This document shows positions 43,836 to 52,589 of a DNA stretch of 64,000 nucleotides, in pieces. The notes under the pieces are model-generated. The model was given only the letters and a program-made list of their open reading frames with translations. It made no database searches and was not told where the DNA came from. Made by a program: the position numbers and the translations under genes. The first letter of the stretch is position 1. The number at the start of each line of letters is the position of its first letter. The stretch is from JAIBDK01 sp965261915 (GTDB lineage: Bacteria; Pseudomonadota; Gammaproteobacteria; Arenicellales; Poriferihabitantaceae), in assembly GCA_965261915.1 (NCBI GenBank), contig CBDHDW010000013.1:1488001-1552000 (forward strand), written 5' to 3'.

Positions 43836-44603
43836 TTAAGCAGATCCCCCTGACCGTTCATCAGCACCCATTCGTTTCTCAAGTCGACGCATACCAGTTG
43901 ATACGATCCAGACTAGTACCAAATACTGCAGCGCGACAAATGTATAAATCTCTAGGGGGCGGTATTCTGTAACCGCGAGCTCATTTCCGCGTCGAAGAAT
44001 TTCTGACACACCAATAACCGACACCAGCGAAGTCATTTTCAGGGTAATCACCAACTGATTTCCCATTGCCGGCAACGATCGACGAATGGCTTGCGGAAAA
44101 ATAACATATCGCATCGTATCAAAATAACCGAGTCCCAAAGCATCCGAAGCCTCAAATTGACCTTTCGCGACGGACTGAACACCGCCACGGAATATTTCTG
44201 CCATAAAAGCAGATCCATAAAGTGAAAGTGCAATCATTCCAGCCGGAAACGGTTCGAGCCCTACATCAATGAGGATAGGTAGTCCGTAGTAAACCCAAAA
44301 TATAGAGACAAGCGGGGGAATGGAGCGAAAAACCTCGACGTAAACGCGGTAAATCACTAACAACCCTTTACTCCCCGACAAACCCATCATGCTAACCAGA
44401 AACCCAACCACGTTCGAAATCACGACGCAGCAAACGGTAAGCAGGATTGTCCAGGGAATGCCGGACATTAGAAATTTCAGATTAATCTGGCCGCGTTTTA
44501 TCGTCGGATCAATGACATACCACCCCCATTTCTGTGAGCTCGCACAACCCGTCAACAGCAATACCAGAAAAAGCAGCCCACCAATTTTTATTATTCGATT
44601 CAT
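43836..44603 (-). CDS. Amino acid ABC transporter permease (second transporter, subunit 2) with lipobox-like N-terminus
   Basis: Permease of 255 residues. The core has FLMSGIPWTILLTVCCVVIS, YVEVFRSIPPLVSIFWVYYG, ALSLYGSAFMAEIFRGGVQ and the EAA loop KGQFEASDALGLGYFDTMRY. Unusually it begins MNRIIKIGGLLFLVLLLTGC, a signal peptide with a lipobox (L-T-G-C) followed by ASSQKWGWYVIDP. A comparable Cys-containing start occurs in some permeases of this family, so it may be normal for the subgroup. Its stop codon touches the end of the deleted IS1380-type element. The ATPase gene lies 3 bp upstream. Confidence 0.86.
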   Translation of the reverse strand: MNRIIKIGGLLFLVLLLTGCASSQKWGWYVIDPTIKRGQINLKFLMSGIPWTILLTVCCVVISNVVGFLVSMMGLSGSKGLLVIYRVYVEVFRSIPPLVSIFWVYYGLPILIDVGLEPFPAGMIALSLYGSAFMAEIFRGGVQSVAKGQFEASDALGLGYFDTMRYVIFPQAIRRSLPAMGNQLVITLKMTSLVSVIGVSEILRRGNELAVTEYRPLEIYTFVALQYLVLVWIVSTGMRRLEKRMGADERSGGSA

Positions 44604-44606
44604 ATA

Positions 44607-45350
44607 TCAGTGGTTCAGTATCTGACTGAGAAACAATTTTGTACGTTCGTGTTCGGGGGAATTGAAAAACACCCCTGGAGTAGACGACTCGACAATTTTC
44701 CCTTCGTCCATAAAAACCATTTTATCGGCCACCTTTCGTGCAAATCCCATTTCGTGGGTAACACAGATCATGGTCATACCATCTTCGGCCAACTCGACCA
44801 TGGTATCCAGCACTTCTGAAATCATTTCCGGATCGAGAGCAGAAGTGGGTTCATCGAACAACATAATTTTCGGCTTCATACACAAACTGCGAGCGATGGC
44901 GACGCGTTGTTGCTGACCACCTGAAAGCTGGCCAGGATATTTGTGCGCCTGATCAGGAATTCGCACGCGTTCAAGATATTCATGTGCCAATGCCTCCGCT
45001 TCAGCAGCCGGCATTTTTCGGGCACGCATCGGGGCCAGCGTCAGGTTCTTCAAAACGGTTAGATGCGGAAACAGATTGAACTGCTGAAAGACCATACCGA
45101 TTTCACGTCTGACTTGCTGAATGTTCTTCGTATTATCGTCAAGCAAGATTCCATTCACTTTGATCTCACCACCTTCATGATCTTCTAGTCGATTCACGCA
45201 GCGAATCATGGTCGACTTTCCCGAACCAGAGGGTCCGCACACTACGACTCTTTCACCTGGCATGACCACGAGATCAATATCCTGCAATACATGCAAATCT
45301 CCGAACCATTTGTTCACCTGTTGAAGTTCTATGGCGCTTGCATTCGTCAT
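44607..45350 (-). CDS. Amino acid ABC transporter ATP-binding protein (second transporter)
   Basis: ATPase of 247 residues: Walker A GPSGSGKST, Q-loop GMVFQQFNLFPHLTVLKNL, signature LSGGQQQRVAIARSL, Walker B IMLFDEPTSALDPE, H-loop CVTHEMGFARKVAD. It is close to the ATPase at 33335 (both GlnQ/GltL-like), so the two transporters share ancestry but are not recent copies. It is first of the leftward ATPase-permease-permease run. The binding protein probably is the one at 46450 on the other strand. Confidence 0.93.
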   Translation of the reverse strand: MTNASAIELQQVNKWFGDLHVLQDIDLVVMPGERVVVCGPSGSGKSTMIRCVNRLEDHEGGEIKVNGILLDDNTKNIQQVRREIGMVFQQFNLFPHLTVLKNLTLAPMRARKMPAAEAEALAHEYLERVRIPDQAHKYPGQLSGGQQQRVAIARSLCMKPKIMLFDEPTSALDPEMISEVLDTMVELAEDGMTMICVTHEMGFARKVADKMVFMDEGKIVESSTPGVFFNSPEHERTKLFLSQILNH

Positions 45351-45453
45351 TGTGGAGTCGTAGCCTTACAGTAAAGAGGAGTCCGCAGATTATCTGTTCA
45401 ACAATCGTTAATCAACGAGATATCAATTTGACTATAGCACTATACAAGCCCAA

Positions 45454-46375
45454 GTGAATACAACCAATAAACCATCTGGTTATCAGGGATATTTCACTCG
45501 TCAATCGGGTTCTGTGGATGCGGAACTGACCCATGTCGATCGCAACACCCCTTGTGGCGAATACTTACGCCGCTACTGGCAGCCCGTGGCCATGAGCAGT
45601 GCTGCACTTGCACGCCCGTTCCAGCGGTGTGCAGTTTGGTGCTGCCTCCGGTGTCGACCAAACGATCGAATATATGGACACACCGCTCGGCATGATTAAT
45701 ATACAAAGCCGTCAAATAGACAATCATATCTGGGTTCGAACCACCGAATCGATCCTGCCCAATGGAAATCAGGCTGGCGCGATTTGGGAAGAGGCCGACA
45801 GCGAAACCCTATTTCAACGAACGGCTATTCTGCGCTGGATGGTCCCGGTAAATAACACGATGACCAGAACCATTGGCTGGCGCTATTTTCGACCAGAGCT
45901 GGATAAAAATAATAGGGGTGACAAAACTCAGGTAGGCAAGGAAAAAATTGATTTTATTGGGCAAACGGAAGAAGAAAGGCCCTACGAAGAGCGGCAACGT
46001 CAACCAGGTGACTACGAAGCACAAGTTTCACAACGCCCCATTGCAATACATGCGCTTGAAAATTACGGCCGTTCCGATACCGGTGTATTCCATCTTCGCA
46101 AAATGATCCGCAAAAACATTCGCAAGCTAAACGAAAACGATACTGTAACTCACCCTCGCTCCTGTGATAACGCCATCAACACCTACACCCAGGACACGGT
46201 TGTAGCATTAACAAATAATCTTTTTGCTACAAAAGCAGAAGAGGCTCAACTTAGAAACATTGGACGCGAGGTCGCAAAAACGGTTGTGTCATCAGGGCAA
46301 AAACCGGCTGGCGAACGTCAGAGTATGATAATTGATGCTACACATCAAGCGCTTCAACAGCTTAATACAAACTGA
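45454..46375 (+). pseudogene. Rieske-type ring-hydroxylating oxygenase, Rieske domain deleted
   Basis: The N-terminus reads GYQGYFTRQSGSVDAELTHV and GEYLRRYWQPVAMSS, the start of phthalate/vanillate-type oxygenase large subunits. It then jumps, with a frame change near 45600, to VDQTIEYMDTPLGMINIQSR and ETLFQRTAILRWMVPVNN from the catalytic domain. The Rieske iron-sulfur site (Cys-X-His...Cys-X-X-His) is absent. The C-terminal 170 residues are intact to the stop. The enzyme is dead. Confidence 0.83.
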
Positions 46376-46449
46376 CGACAAAATATTTCTGTGATAAGCT
46401 GTTTATCCAAAACAATTAATATACATTCATCCAAATACCAGAGGCGAAC

Positions 46450-47241
46450 ATGTTAAAGAAGAGTTTATTAGGCGTGCTGACGGTGTGTACTGCACTACTG
46501 TTATCCACAAACGCATTTTCCCAGGATTCTGCGCTCAACAAAGTTCTGGATTCAGGCACTTTACGCGTTGGCACAACCGGGGACTTTAACCCCATGTCGT
46601 TCAAAGACCCAGAAACCAGAGAATATATGGGCCACCAAATCGATGCTGCGAAGCAGCTAGCAACTGATATGGGTGTAGAGGTTGAATTTGTTGCAACAGA
46701 CTGGAAGACTCTCATTAATGGTGTGGTTGCTGACAAGTACGATATCGTAATGACCGGCACTTCCATGACGACAAGCCGTGCAAAGGTAGCTGGTTATACT
46801 ATCCCGTGGGGTCGCACAGGATATCTGGCATTAACCCGCAAGGAAGTCGCCGATAGATTCACCACCTGGGATGATTTAAACAGCCCGGATGTCACTATTG
46901 GTTACAACCTGGGCACTTCATTTGCCGATTTCGTCAAACTGAACATGCCAGATGCGAAAGTAAAAGAAGTTGAATCTCCGGCCAGAGATTGGCAAGAATT
47001 ATTGGCTGGGCGTGTTGATGTCACCATATCCAGTATGTTGGAGGCCGGCAAACTTTCCAGCACACACGACACTTTGACTATCCCGTTCCAGGAAGTTGCC
47101 AACAGCCTGCCGCTTTCGTTCATTACCCCTCAGACGGACCACGTCTGGTTGAATTTCCTGAACAACTGGATGCGCATGAAAATAGAAGCTGGTTATTTCA
47201 AAACGCTGAATGAAAAATGGGGAATCCAGGGCCAGGGATAA
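46450..47241 (+). CDS. ABC transporter substrate-binding protein (SBP_bac_3 type)
   Basis: Periplasmic binding protein of 263 residues. Signal peptide KSLLGVLTVCTALLLSTNAF is cleaved near SQ-DS. The mature part has SGTLRVGTTGDFNPMSFKD, MGHQIDAAKQLATDMGVEVE, KYDIVMTGTSMTTSRAKVA and NYLGTSFADF-like lobe-2 residues. It is divergent from the ATPase/permease genes at 43836-45350, separated only by the dead oxygenase, and is the probable binding partner of that transporter. A strong terminator follows it. Confidence 0.86.
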   Translation: MLKKSLLGVLTVCTALLLSTNAFSQDSALNKVLDSGTLRVGTTGDFNPMSFKDPETREYMGHQIDAAKQLATDMGVEVEFVATDWKTLINGVVADKYDIVMTGTSMTTSRAKVAGYTIPWGRTGYLALTRKEVADRFTTWDDLNSPDVTIGYNLGTSFADFVKLNMPDAKVKEVESPARDWQELLAGRVDVTISSMLEAGKLSSTHDTLTIPFQEVANSLPLSFITPQTDHVWLNFLNNWMRMKIEAGYFKTLNEKWGIQGQG

Positions 47242-47259
47242 ACCCTCGTTAGGTTTCAC

Positions 47260-47287
47260 AAAAAGCCCGCCATTGAGCGGGCTTTTT
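47260..47287. terminator. Bidirectional rho-independent terminator
   Basis: AAAAAGCCCGC and GCGGGCTTTTT form an 11-bp stem with a 6-nt loop, giving T-runs on both strands. It sits between the converging binding-protein and Gfo/Idh/MocA genes. Confidence 0.92.
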
Positions 47288-47298
47288 ATTGCGCAAAT

Positions 47299-48276
47299 CT
47301 AGATTGAAACGGCTTCTCCCGAATCGACAGAGATGATTATCGCTTCCAGAACCTGCGTACAATGCAGAATTTCGTCAGGCCGTATCAGGAATGGTTTTTC
47401 GTTCAGCACAGACCCGGCGAAATCTTCGAGGCAATCAGCGATCGATTGCAACGCCGGGTAGTCGTAACCAGGATAGCGGTGGACTTCAGTTTCACTGCCT
47501 TCTTTTGTTACCCGCAACGTGTCCTGCTCATAAATTTCCACCCAACCCCGAGTACCGTACAGTCGTAAACACCACTGCATGGGAGATGCGGTTAGTGTCG
47601 TCAGCACACCCGAATATCCTGCTTTGAATTTGACATTCACGATGGTTGCATCATCAAATGCGCATTGTGTTTGAAGTCGCTTGCTGCTGGCGGAAACCTC
47701 AGCGATTTCGCCGCAAAGATATCTAAACATATCCACAATATGAATCCCCAGCGATGTCATCCCGCCCGCAGGACTTTCTGTACGACTGTCACGCCACTGT
47801 CCCTTGGCACCAGCCATTTGCGCACTGAACATCCCGTCTATATAAACCAGCTCCCCTAGTTCCTGACTATCAAGCATCGCTTTCAACGCCTGGGTATTAG
47901 GCGCGAATCGCCGATTATGCCCAATGCCCACTTTGAGATCGTTTTCTGCCAGGCTCCTCAGCGCTGTATCTGCATCGACACCAGAAAGCGTAAACGGTTT
48001 TTCCGCGTATACATGTTTGCCCCACTCCGCCGCATGCATTATTTGTTCAAAATGTTGGCTATGCGGTGTAGCTAAAACGATTGCATCGATGTCTTTATTC
48101 TGTAGAACCGACATATAGTCATCGGTTAACGCTAGATTATTCGCGGCACAATAGTCCGTTACTTTACTCGGGCTGCGGGTACACGCATGAGTGAACTTGA
48201 TTCGATTGGAGTTTAAAACTGATTGATGCAGGTTCTGCCCCCACCGGCCCATTCCAAGAATTGCTGCTGTTACCAC
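47299..48276 (-). CDS. Gfo/Idh/MocA family oxidoreductase
   Basis: NAD(P)-dependent dehydrogenase of 325 residues. The N-terminal Rossmann fold starts AAILGMGRWGQNLHQSVL. IVLATPHSQHFEQIMHAAEWG and HVYAEKPFTLSG carry the family's catalytic EKP motif. The second domain has GHNRRFAPNTQALK and GIHIVDMFRYL with the conserved His. It could oxidise a sugar, inositol or amino-polyol. The substrate cannot be read. It is co-directional with the aminotransferase at 48403 but 126 bp away. Confidence 0.87.
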   Translation of the reverse strand: MVTAAILGMGRWGQNLHQSVLNSNRIKFTHACTRSPSKVTDYCAANNLALTDDYMSVLQNKDIDAIVLATPHSQHFEQIMHAAEWGKHVYAEKPFTLSGVDADTALRSLAENDLKVGIGHNRRFAPNTQALKAMLDSQELGELVYIDGMFSAQMAGAKGQWRDSRTESPAGGMTSLGIHIVDMFRYLCGEIAEVSASSKRLQTQCAFDDATIVNVKFKAGYSGVLTTLTASPMQWCLRLYGTRGWVEIYEQDTLRVTKEGSETEVHRYPGYDYPALQSIADCLEDFAGSVLNEKPFLIRPDEILHCTQVLEAIIISVDSGEAVSI

Positions 48277-48402
48277 CTCAGTAAGCTTACCTGATAGTCA
48301 ATTGAAAACGTATTGCACTGGCTGCCATGCCCAACGACACAATCAAGCCCGTTGCTGGGCCGATATTAAGGAACTCCAGGGCCGGACGAATACAATGGTG
48401 AT

Positions 48403-49830
48403 CTACAAAACTCCTTGCTTGCTCAAATCACCCGTCACTTCTTCAATAGATTCTCGTAATGTGGAAACCAACGTATCAATTTGATCCGTATTTAAGACTA
48501 GAGGGGGTGAAAGAACATTCAAGTGCGCAATTGGCCTGACCAATACGCCGCGTTTCTCACAAGCGTCTGCAATTCTGTTACCCACCTGCACCTCAGGCGC
48601 CAATAGCTCTTTGGTTTCTTTGTTGGCGACATTTTCCACGCACATCATAAAGTGACTGCCGCGAACATCACCGACAATATCCAGATCATTGAGCGTGGCA
48701 AGCTGCTGTTCAAGATAAGGCCCAACTTCACGGATATGTCCGCACAAATCTTCGCGCTCGATGATTTCAATATTCTTCAACGCGGCAGCACAGCAAACCG
48801 GGTGTCCAGAATACGTAAAACCATGCGTCAACATGGCACCATCCGCCTGGGGAACACTGATAACGTCGTAAAATGCATCGGACAGAATTGTCGCTGAAAG
48901 CGGTGCGTAAGCTGAAGAAAGGCCTTTCGCACTCGTAATAATATCCGGCACCATGTTGAACACATCTTCTGACGCAAAGAAGTGCCCTAGCCGACCAAAC
49001 GCAGTGACCACTTCATCGGCAACATACAAAATCTCGTTCTGCTCACAAACCTTTTTCATTTTGACGTGATATCCGTCCGGGGCCACAATAACGCCTCCTG
49101 CCCCCATAATGGGCTCAGCGATAAATGCCGCAACATTTTCTGCGCCCAATTCATTAATCTTGTCCTCAAACTCTTTAACCAGCGCATCACAAAATTCGCT
49201 TTCGCTCATCCCTTCGGGACGGCGGTAGGTGTTCGGCGCAGAAATTCTCTGAATCAAACCGTCTTCGATAATGTCAAATCCCTGATGATCAAACGCCACC
49301 CCGGTCATGGACATCGCAAGATAGGTGCTTCCGTGATAGCCATCGTGACGGGTGATAACTTTCTTTTTGGAATGCTTGCCAAGACGATTAAAATAGAAAT
49401 GAATCATTCTGATCGCAGTATCATTAGCCATGGATCCGCCCGTGCCAAATTGAATATGATTCAAATTTCCGGGAGCAAGACTTGCCAGTTTGTGCGCCAA
49501 TTCCGCAGCTGGTATTGAGGTATGGTGTCCAAATGAAGAGTAGTACACCATTTTTTCTGCCTGTTCAGCCATGGCTTGAGCAATTTCTTTTCGCCCGTAG
49601 CCAACATTGACACACCATAGCCCGGCTATACCATCCAGATATTGATTACCTTCTGCATCAGAGACGTAGGCTCCTTCGGCATCCGCCAGAATGAGCGATC
49701 CTTTTTCCCTGAAGGTAGAAAAGTCAGTCCAGGGATGTAGATGATGCTCCTTGTCTTTTCTCCAGATTTCTTTTGAATCGTACTGGGTGTTGGCTCTCGG
49801 ATCGGTAGATTGTGTGCTGACTTGTGGCAT
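48403..49830 (-). CDS. Class-III aminotransferase (omega-amino acid:pyruvate type)
   Basis: PLP enzyme of 475 residues. Seen are DAEGNQYLDGIAGLWCVNVG, the PLP-phosphate Gly/Ser region QFGTGGSMANDTAIRM (where the more common SGSEAND is TGGSMAND), YHGSTYLAMSMTG, the Asp of ILYVADEVVTAFGR, the PLP lysine in TSAKGLSSAYAPLS, and HGFTYSGHPVCCAAAL. It likely transfers an amino group from a terminal amine such as putrescine, beta-alanine or a diamine to pyruvate. A second class-III enzyme follows at 51039. Confidence 0.86.
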   Translation of the reverse strand: MPQVSTQSTDPRANTQYDSKEIWRKDKEHHLHPWTDFSTFREKGSLILADAEGAYVSDAEGNQYLDGIAGLWCVNVGYGRKEIAQAMAEQAEKMVYYSSFGHHTSIPAAELAHKLASLAPGNLNHIQFGTGGSMANDTAIRMIHFYFNRLGKHSKKKVITRHDGYHGSTYLAMSMTGVAFDHQGFDIIEDGLIQRISAPNTYRRPEGMSESEFCDALVKEFEDKINELGAENVAAFIAEPIMGAGGVIVAPDGYHVKMKKVCEQNEILYVADEVVTAFGRLGHFFASEDVFNMVPDIITSAKGLSSAYAPLSATILSDAFYDVISVPQADGAMLTHGFTYSGHPVCCAAALKNIEIIEREDLCGHIREVGPYLEQQLATLNDLDIVGDVRGSHFMMCVENVANKETKELLAPEVQVGNRIADACEKRGVLVRPIAHLNVLSPPLVLNTDQIDTLVSTLRESIEEVTGDLSKQGVL

Positions 49831-50119
49831 TGTAAACCTCTTTAGATGGAAGTACTCGTTGAGTACATATTCAGTTCTGATCCGATAATACCATTGTCCA
49901 TCTCAATAACCATCTAGTTTGAATCTATTGCAGGAGATCGACTAATCCTGCAAAGTGCGGCTCAAATCACGTTTTCTCAAAAACGCCGTAATCACCCACC
50001 TATTTGATCTTCAATCCGTAATGGGGCCGCTGCCAACCTAGGGTATTGGTCTGCCGCCGTCTGCGACCGCCATGCACATGACAATTTCATTGGAACGAGG
50101 CGCATCTGCAACCATAACC

Positions 50120-50718
50120 TCAGCAACGTAACCAAGGGATCGCCAACGGTATCCGAAACACCAAGGCATGGGTTTTGGCGTCACCGCTCATGGATGAGAG
50201 GTAAAAGCGTGTCTCTGAACGGGTCTTGTCGTGAGGTGTTGCACAGTATTGAAGCCTCACGATACTTTCCAATCCAGGCCAATTGTGTCGCGCTTTCGGC
50301 CATTCAATATCCGGGCAAACAGTGACTTTTCTTATCTCAATACGGCCATGAGATTTTTCTACGGTTTCATGGTAAGTTACTGTTGTGTTTGCAAAATATA
50401 CAGCGTCCTGTTCTTTCATAAACAATTCCGTGTCTTTGCGAAGGGCCCCTTGATTACCCTTTAAAGCCAAAACATAATCCGCTTGTTTGGTGATGATTTT
50501 AGCAGCAATATCACGCTGACATCCCATCGCATCTATAGTGACAATGGCCCCTTGAGCGTCAGGAGGTCTAACCGTTCTGGTATGGCCGTGATCTCGCTGG
50601 GTTTGCCGTCCAACTGGCGTTGGGCAAGCGTCAGCTTCAACTCCGAACGCCAGGCCGGGATCATGTGAATTGCAGCCTTATCCAGGCTGCGACGTGAAGT
50701 TTTACCCGCTATCGCCAC
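50120..50718 (-). pseudogene. ISAs1-family transposase remnant
   Basis: Two adjoining minus-strand frames match successive parts of ISAs1-type transposases: IAGKTSRRSLDKAAIHMIPA, then QRQLDGKPSEITAIPERLDL, and after a frame change MGCQRDIAAKIITKQADYVLALKGNQ followed by ESIVRLQYCATPHDK. Both ends of the gene are missing. The preceding 289 bp (49831-50119) hold no other gene that I can see. Confidence 0.8.
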
Positions 50719-50736
50719 GATCCTGCCAAGGGTGCT

Positions 50737-50877
50737 GTTTATAGTAGCGTTGGACTAACCTTCGACGTTGCACTCAAAGATGATATCAGCGCTGATAACC
50801 TTACGGATCAACTAGGCGCACTGGAGTCCATAGAAGAACTCGTTCTGATTGCTTCCAAGAACGATGTGGATTACTAG
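50737..50877 (+). pseudogene. C-terminal remnant of a conserved protein (DUF4956-like end)
   Basis: One open frame ends FDVALKDDISADNLTDQLGA, then LESIEELVLIASKNDVDY and a stop. The ending resembles the last domain of DUF4956/MgtC-related membrane proteins. The upstream part is replaced by the ISAs1 remnant. The family call is from pattern memory and is weak. Confidence 0.4.
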
Positions 50878-51038
50878 CGGCTCTTAACGCCCGCTATACC
50901 ACCTGCTATCCTGCCTCTAACCTTGGCTGGGTTAAGGGAATGAATTCGTCGATTTTGACGAATATACCTCTCTGCCAATGATTGTAATATTGTGCATTCA
51001 TGCAACCATGCATTGGTGTTTTAAAATCAGGTTTTTGT

Positions 51039-52421
51039 TTAGATGGTTACCCGACCCAACGCGTTGTCAATCGCAGTAACGATTTCATCAATATCGTCTT
51101 TCGTACAGGTTAAGGCCGGGCTTAAACACAAGGTGTTGTTAAATTCATGAAAACACCTGTTCGTCCGGCCAATCATCACACCCTGCTTTAAACAGTCGGC
51201 GACAACGCCTGCCGCAATGGATTCATGAACCGGGTTTTTAGAAGCTTTATCGGTGACCAATTCTGCGCCAACGAACAAACCTTTACCACGCACATCTCCA
51301 ACAATTTCGTATTTCTCTTTCAATTCATACAATTTATCCATGACGTATTCCCCCATGAGTGTGACATTACTCAGCAGGTTTTCATCCTCGATAATTCGCA
51401 TGTTTTCAAGTGCCGCAGCCGGGCCGCCTGCACATCCGCCAAACGTGCTGATGTCGCGAAAATACTGCAAAGTTTCTGTGGGCTCAGCAACAAATTCGTT
51501 AAACAAATCTTCTGTAGTTACGGTGCAGGAAATTGCCGCATATCCGCTAGCCACCCCTTTTGCCATGGTGACAATATCAGGCTTAACATTGTAATGTTGA
51601 TAACCGAACCACTTTCCTGTTCTCCCCATACCACAAACCACTTCATCAATATGGATTAAAACGCCATACCTGGTGCAAATCTCCTGTATGGTTTCAAAAT
51701 ATCCTTCTGGGGGCGGAATAACACCGCCGCCGGCGGTAATCGGCTCCAGAATGACCGACCCTACCGTATCGGGGCCTTCTTCAAGAATGACACGCTCCAG
51801 TTCCCGAGCGGCCTGTACACCGTAATCAGGATCATTACCGTTTTCGGCCCGATAGGCCATGCAGTGCGGAAATTCAACAAATCCTGGGGTATACGGACCG
51901 TATTGGTCTTTTCGTTGAATCTGGCCCGTTGCACTCAGCGCAGTGATGGTAGTGCCATGGTAATCGCGGTCACGAAAAATGACTTTATGCTTTTTACCGT
52001 CATTTTTCAGCGCAGCTAACTGACGAACGAACTTGAATCCTTTTTCGTTTGCTTCGGATCCGGAGTTAGAGAAATAAACTCGACTCATGCCCGGCATTTT
52101 GTCGATCAACTGCTCTGAAAAGTGAGCACCGGGCACATTACCCATAGAGTTGGAAAAATAGTTCATTTTCGCCAACTGATCACGAACCGCATCTGCAATA
52201 CTTTCCCGGCCGTAGCCAACGTTTACCGTCCAGACTCCGCCCGAAAGCGCATCCAGATACTCATTGCCATGGATGTCTTTAACTCGCAGCCCTTTGCCTT
52301 CAACAATAATCATCGGTTCGCCTTCCAAAATAGGCTTATGTTGCATAATGTGGTGCCACACGTGGGCTCGATCCTTATCGATTACCTTACTGCTGTCGAT
52401 ATCATCTATGGCTCTGTTCAT
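51039..52421 (-). CDS. tpa: Taurine:pyruvate aminotransferase
   Basis: Class-III PLP aminotransferase of 460 residues. The protein follows Tpa closely from the start: DRAHVWHHIMQHKPILEGEP, IIVEGKGLRVKDIHGNEYLD, SGGVWTVNVGYGRESIADAV, YFSNSGSEANEKGFKFVRQ, RDYHGTTITALSATGQ, IHIDEVVCGMGRTGKWFGYQ, the PLP lysine in TMAKGVASGYAAI and FRDISTFGGCAGGPAAALEN. It would turn taurine and pyruvate into sulfoacetaldehyde and alanine. The sulfoacetaldehyde acetyltransferase xsc is not in the window. The role is known for the family. Assignment to taurine here is inferred from similarity. Confidence 0.78.
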   Translation of the reverse strand: MNRAIDDIDSSKVIDKDRAHVWHHIMQHKPILEGEPMIIVEGKGLRVKDIHGNEYLDALSGGVWTVNVGYGRESIADAVRDQLAKMNYFSNSMGNVPGAHFSEQLIDKMPGMSRVYFSNSGSEANEKGFKFVRQLAALKNDGKKHKVIFRDRDYHGTTITALSATGQIQRKDQYGPYTPGFVEFPHCMAYRAENGNDPDYGVQAARELERVILEEGPDTVGSVILEPITAGGGVIPPPEGYFETIQEICTRYGVLIHIDEVVCGMGRTGKWFGYQHYNVKPDIVTMAKGVASGYAAISCTVTTEDLFNEFVAEPTETLQYFRDISTFGGCAGGPAAALENMRIIEDENLLSNVTLMGEYVMDKLYELKEKYEIVGDVRGKGLFVGAELVTDKASKNPVHESIAAGVVADCLKQGVMIGRTNRCFHEFNNTLCLSPALTCTKDDIDEIVTAIDNALGRVTI

Positions 52422-52589
52422 GGTTATACTCGCATCGGAAAATGGTTGAATTATATCGCTAAATCAGACCTTAACCTTGCTCATCGACAGAACGATAGAG
52501 CCAGTTCCTAACATTGCCCTAGACCACATTATATCCACGCTAATTTCGCCTGAATGCTTTGCTCGCCGTGCTGAACTCAGTACAATCCG

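Noticed and set aside
48302..48402. Short frame with a CTGCH motif as a cytochrome c
   Set aside because: There is no signal peptide and no cytochrome fold around the motif. The frame overlaps the 3' end of the aminotransferase on the other strand.
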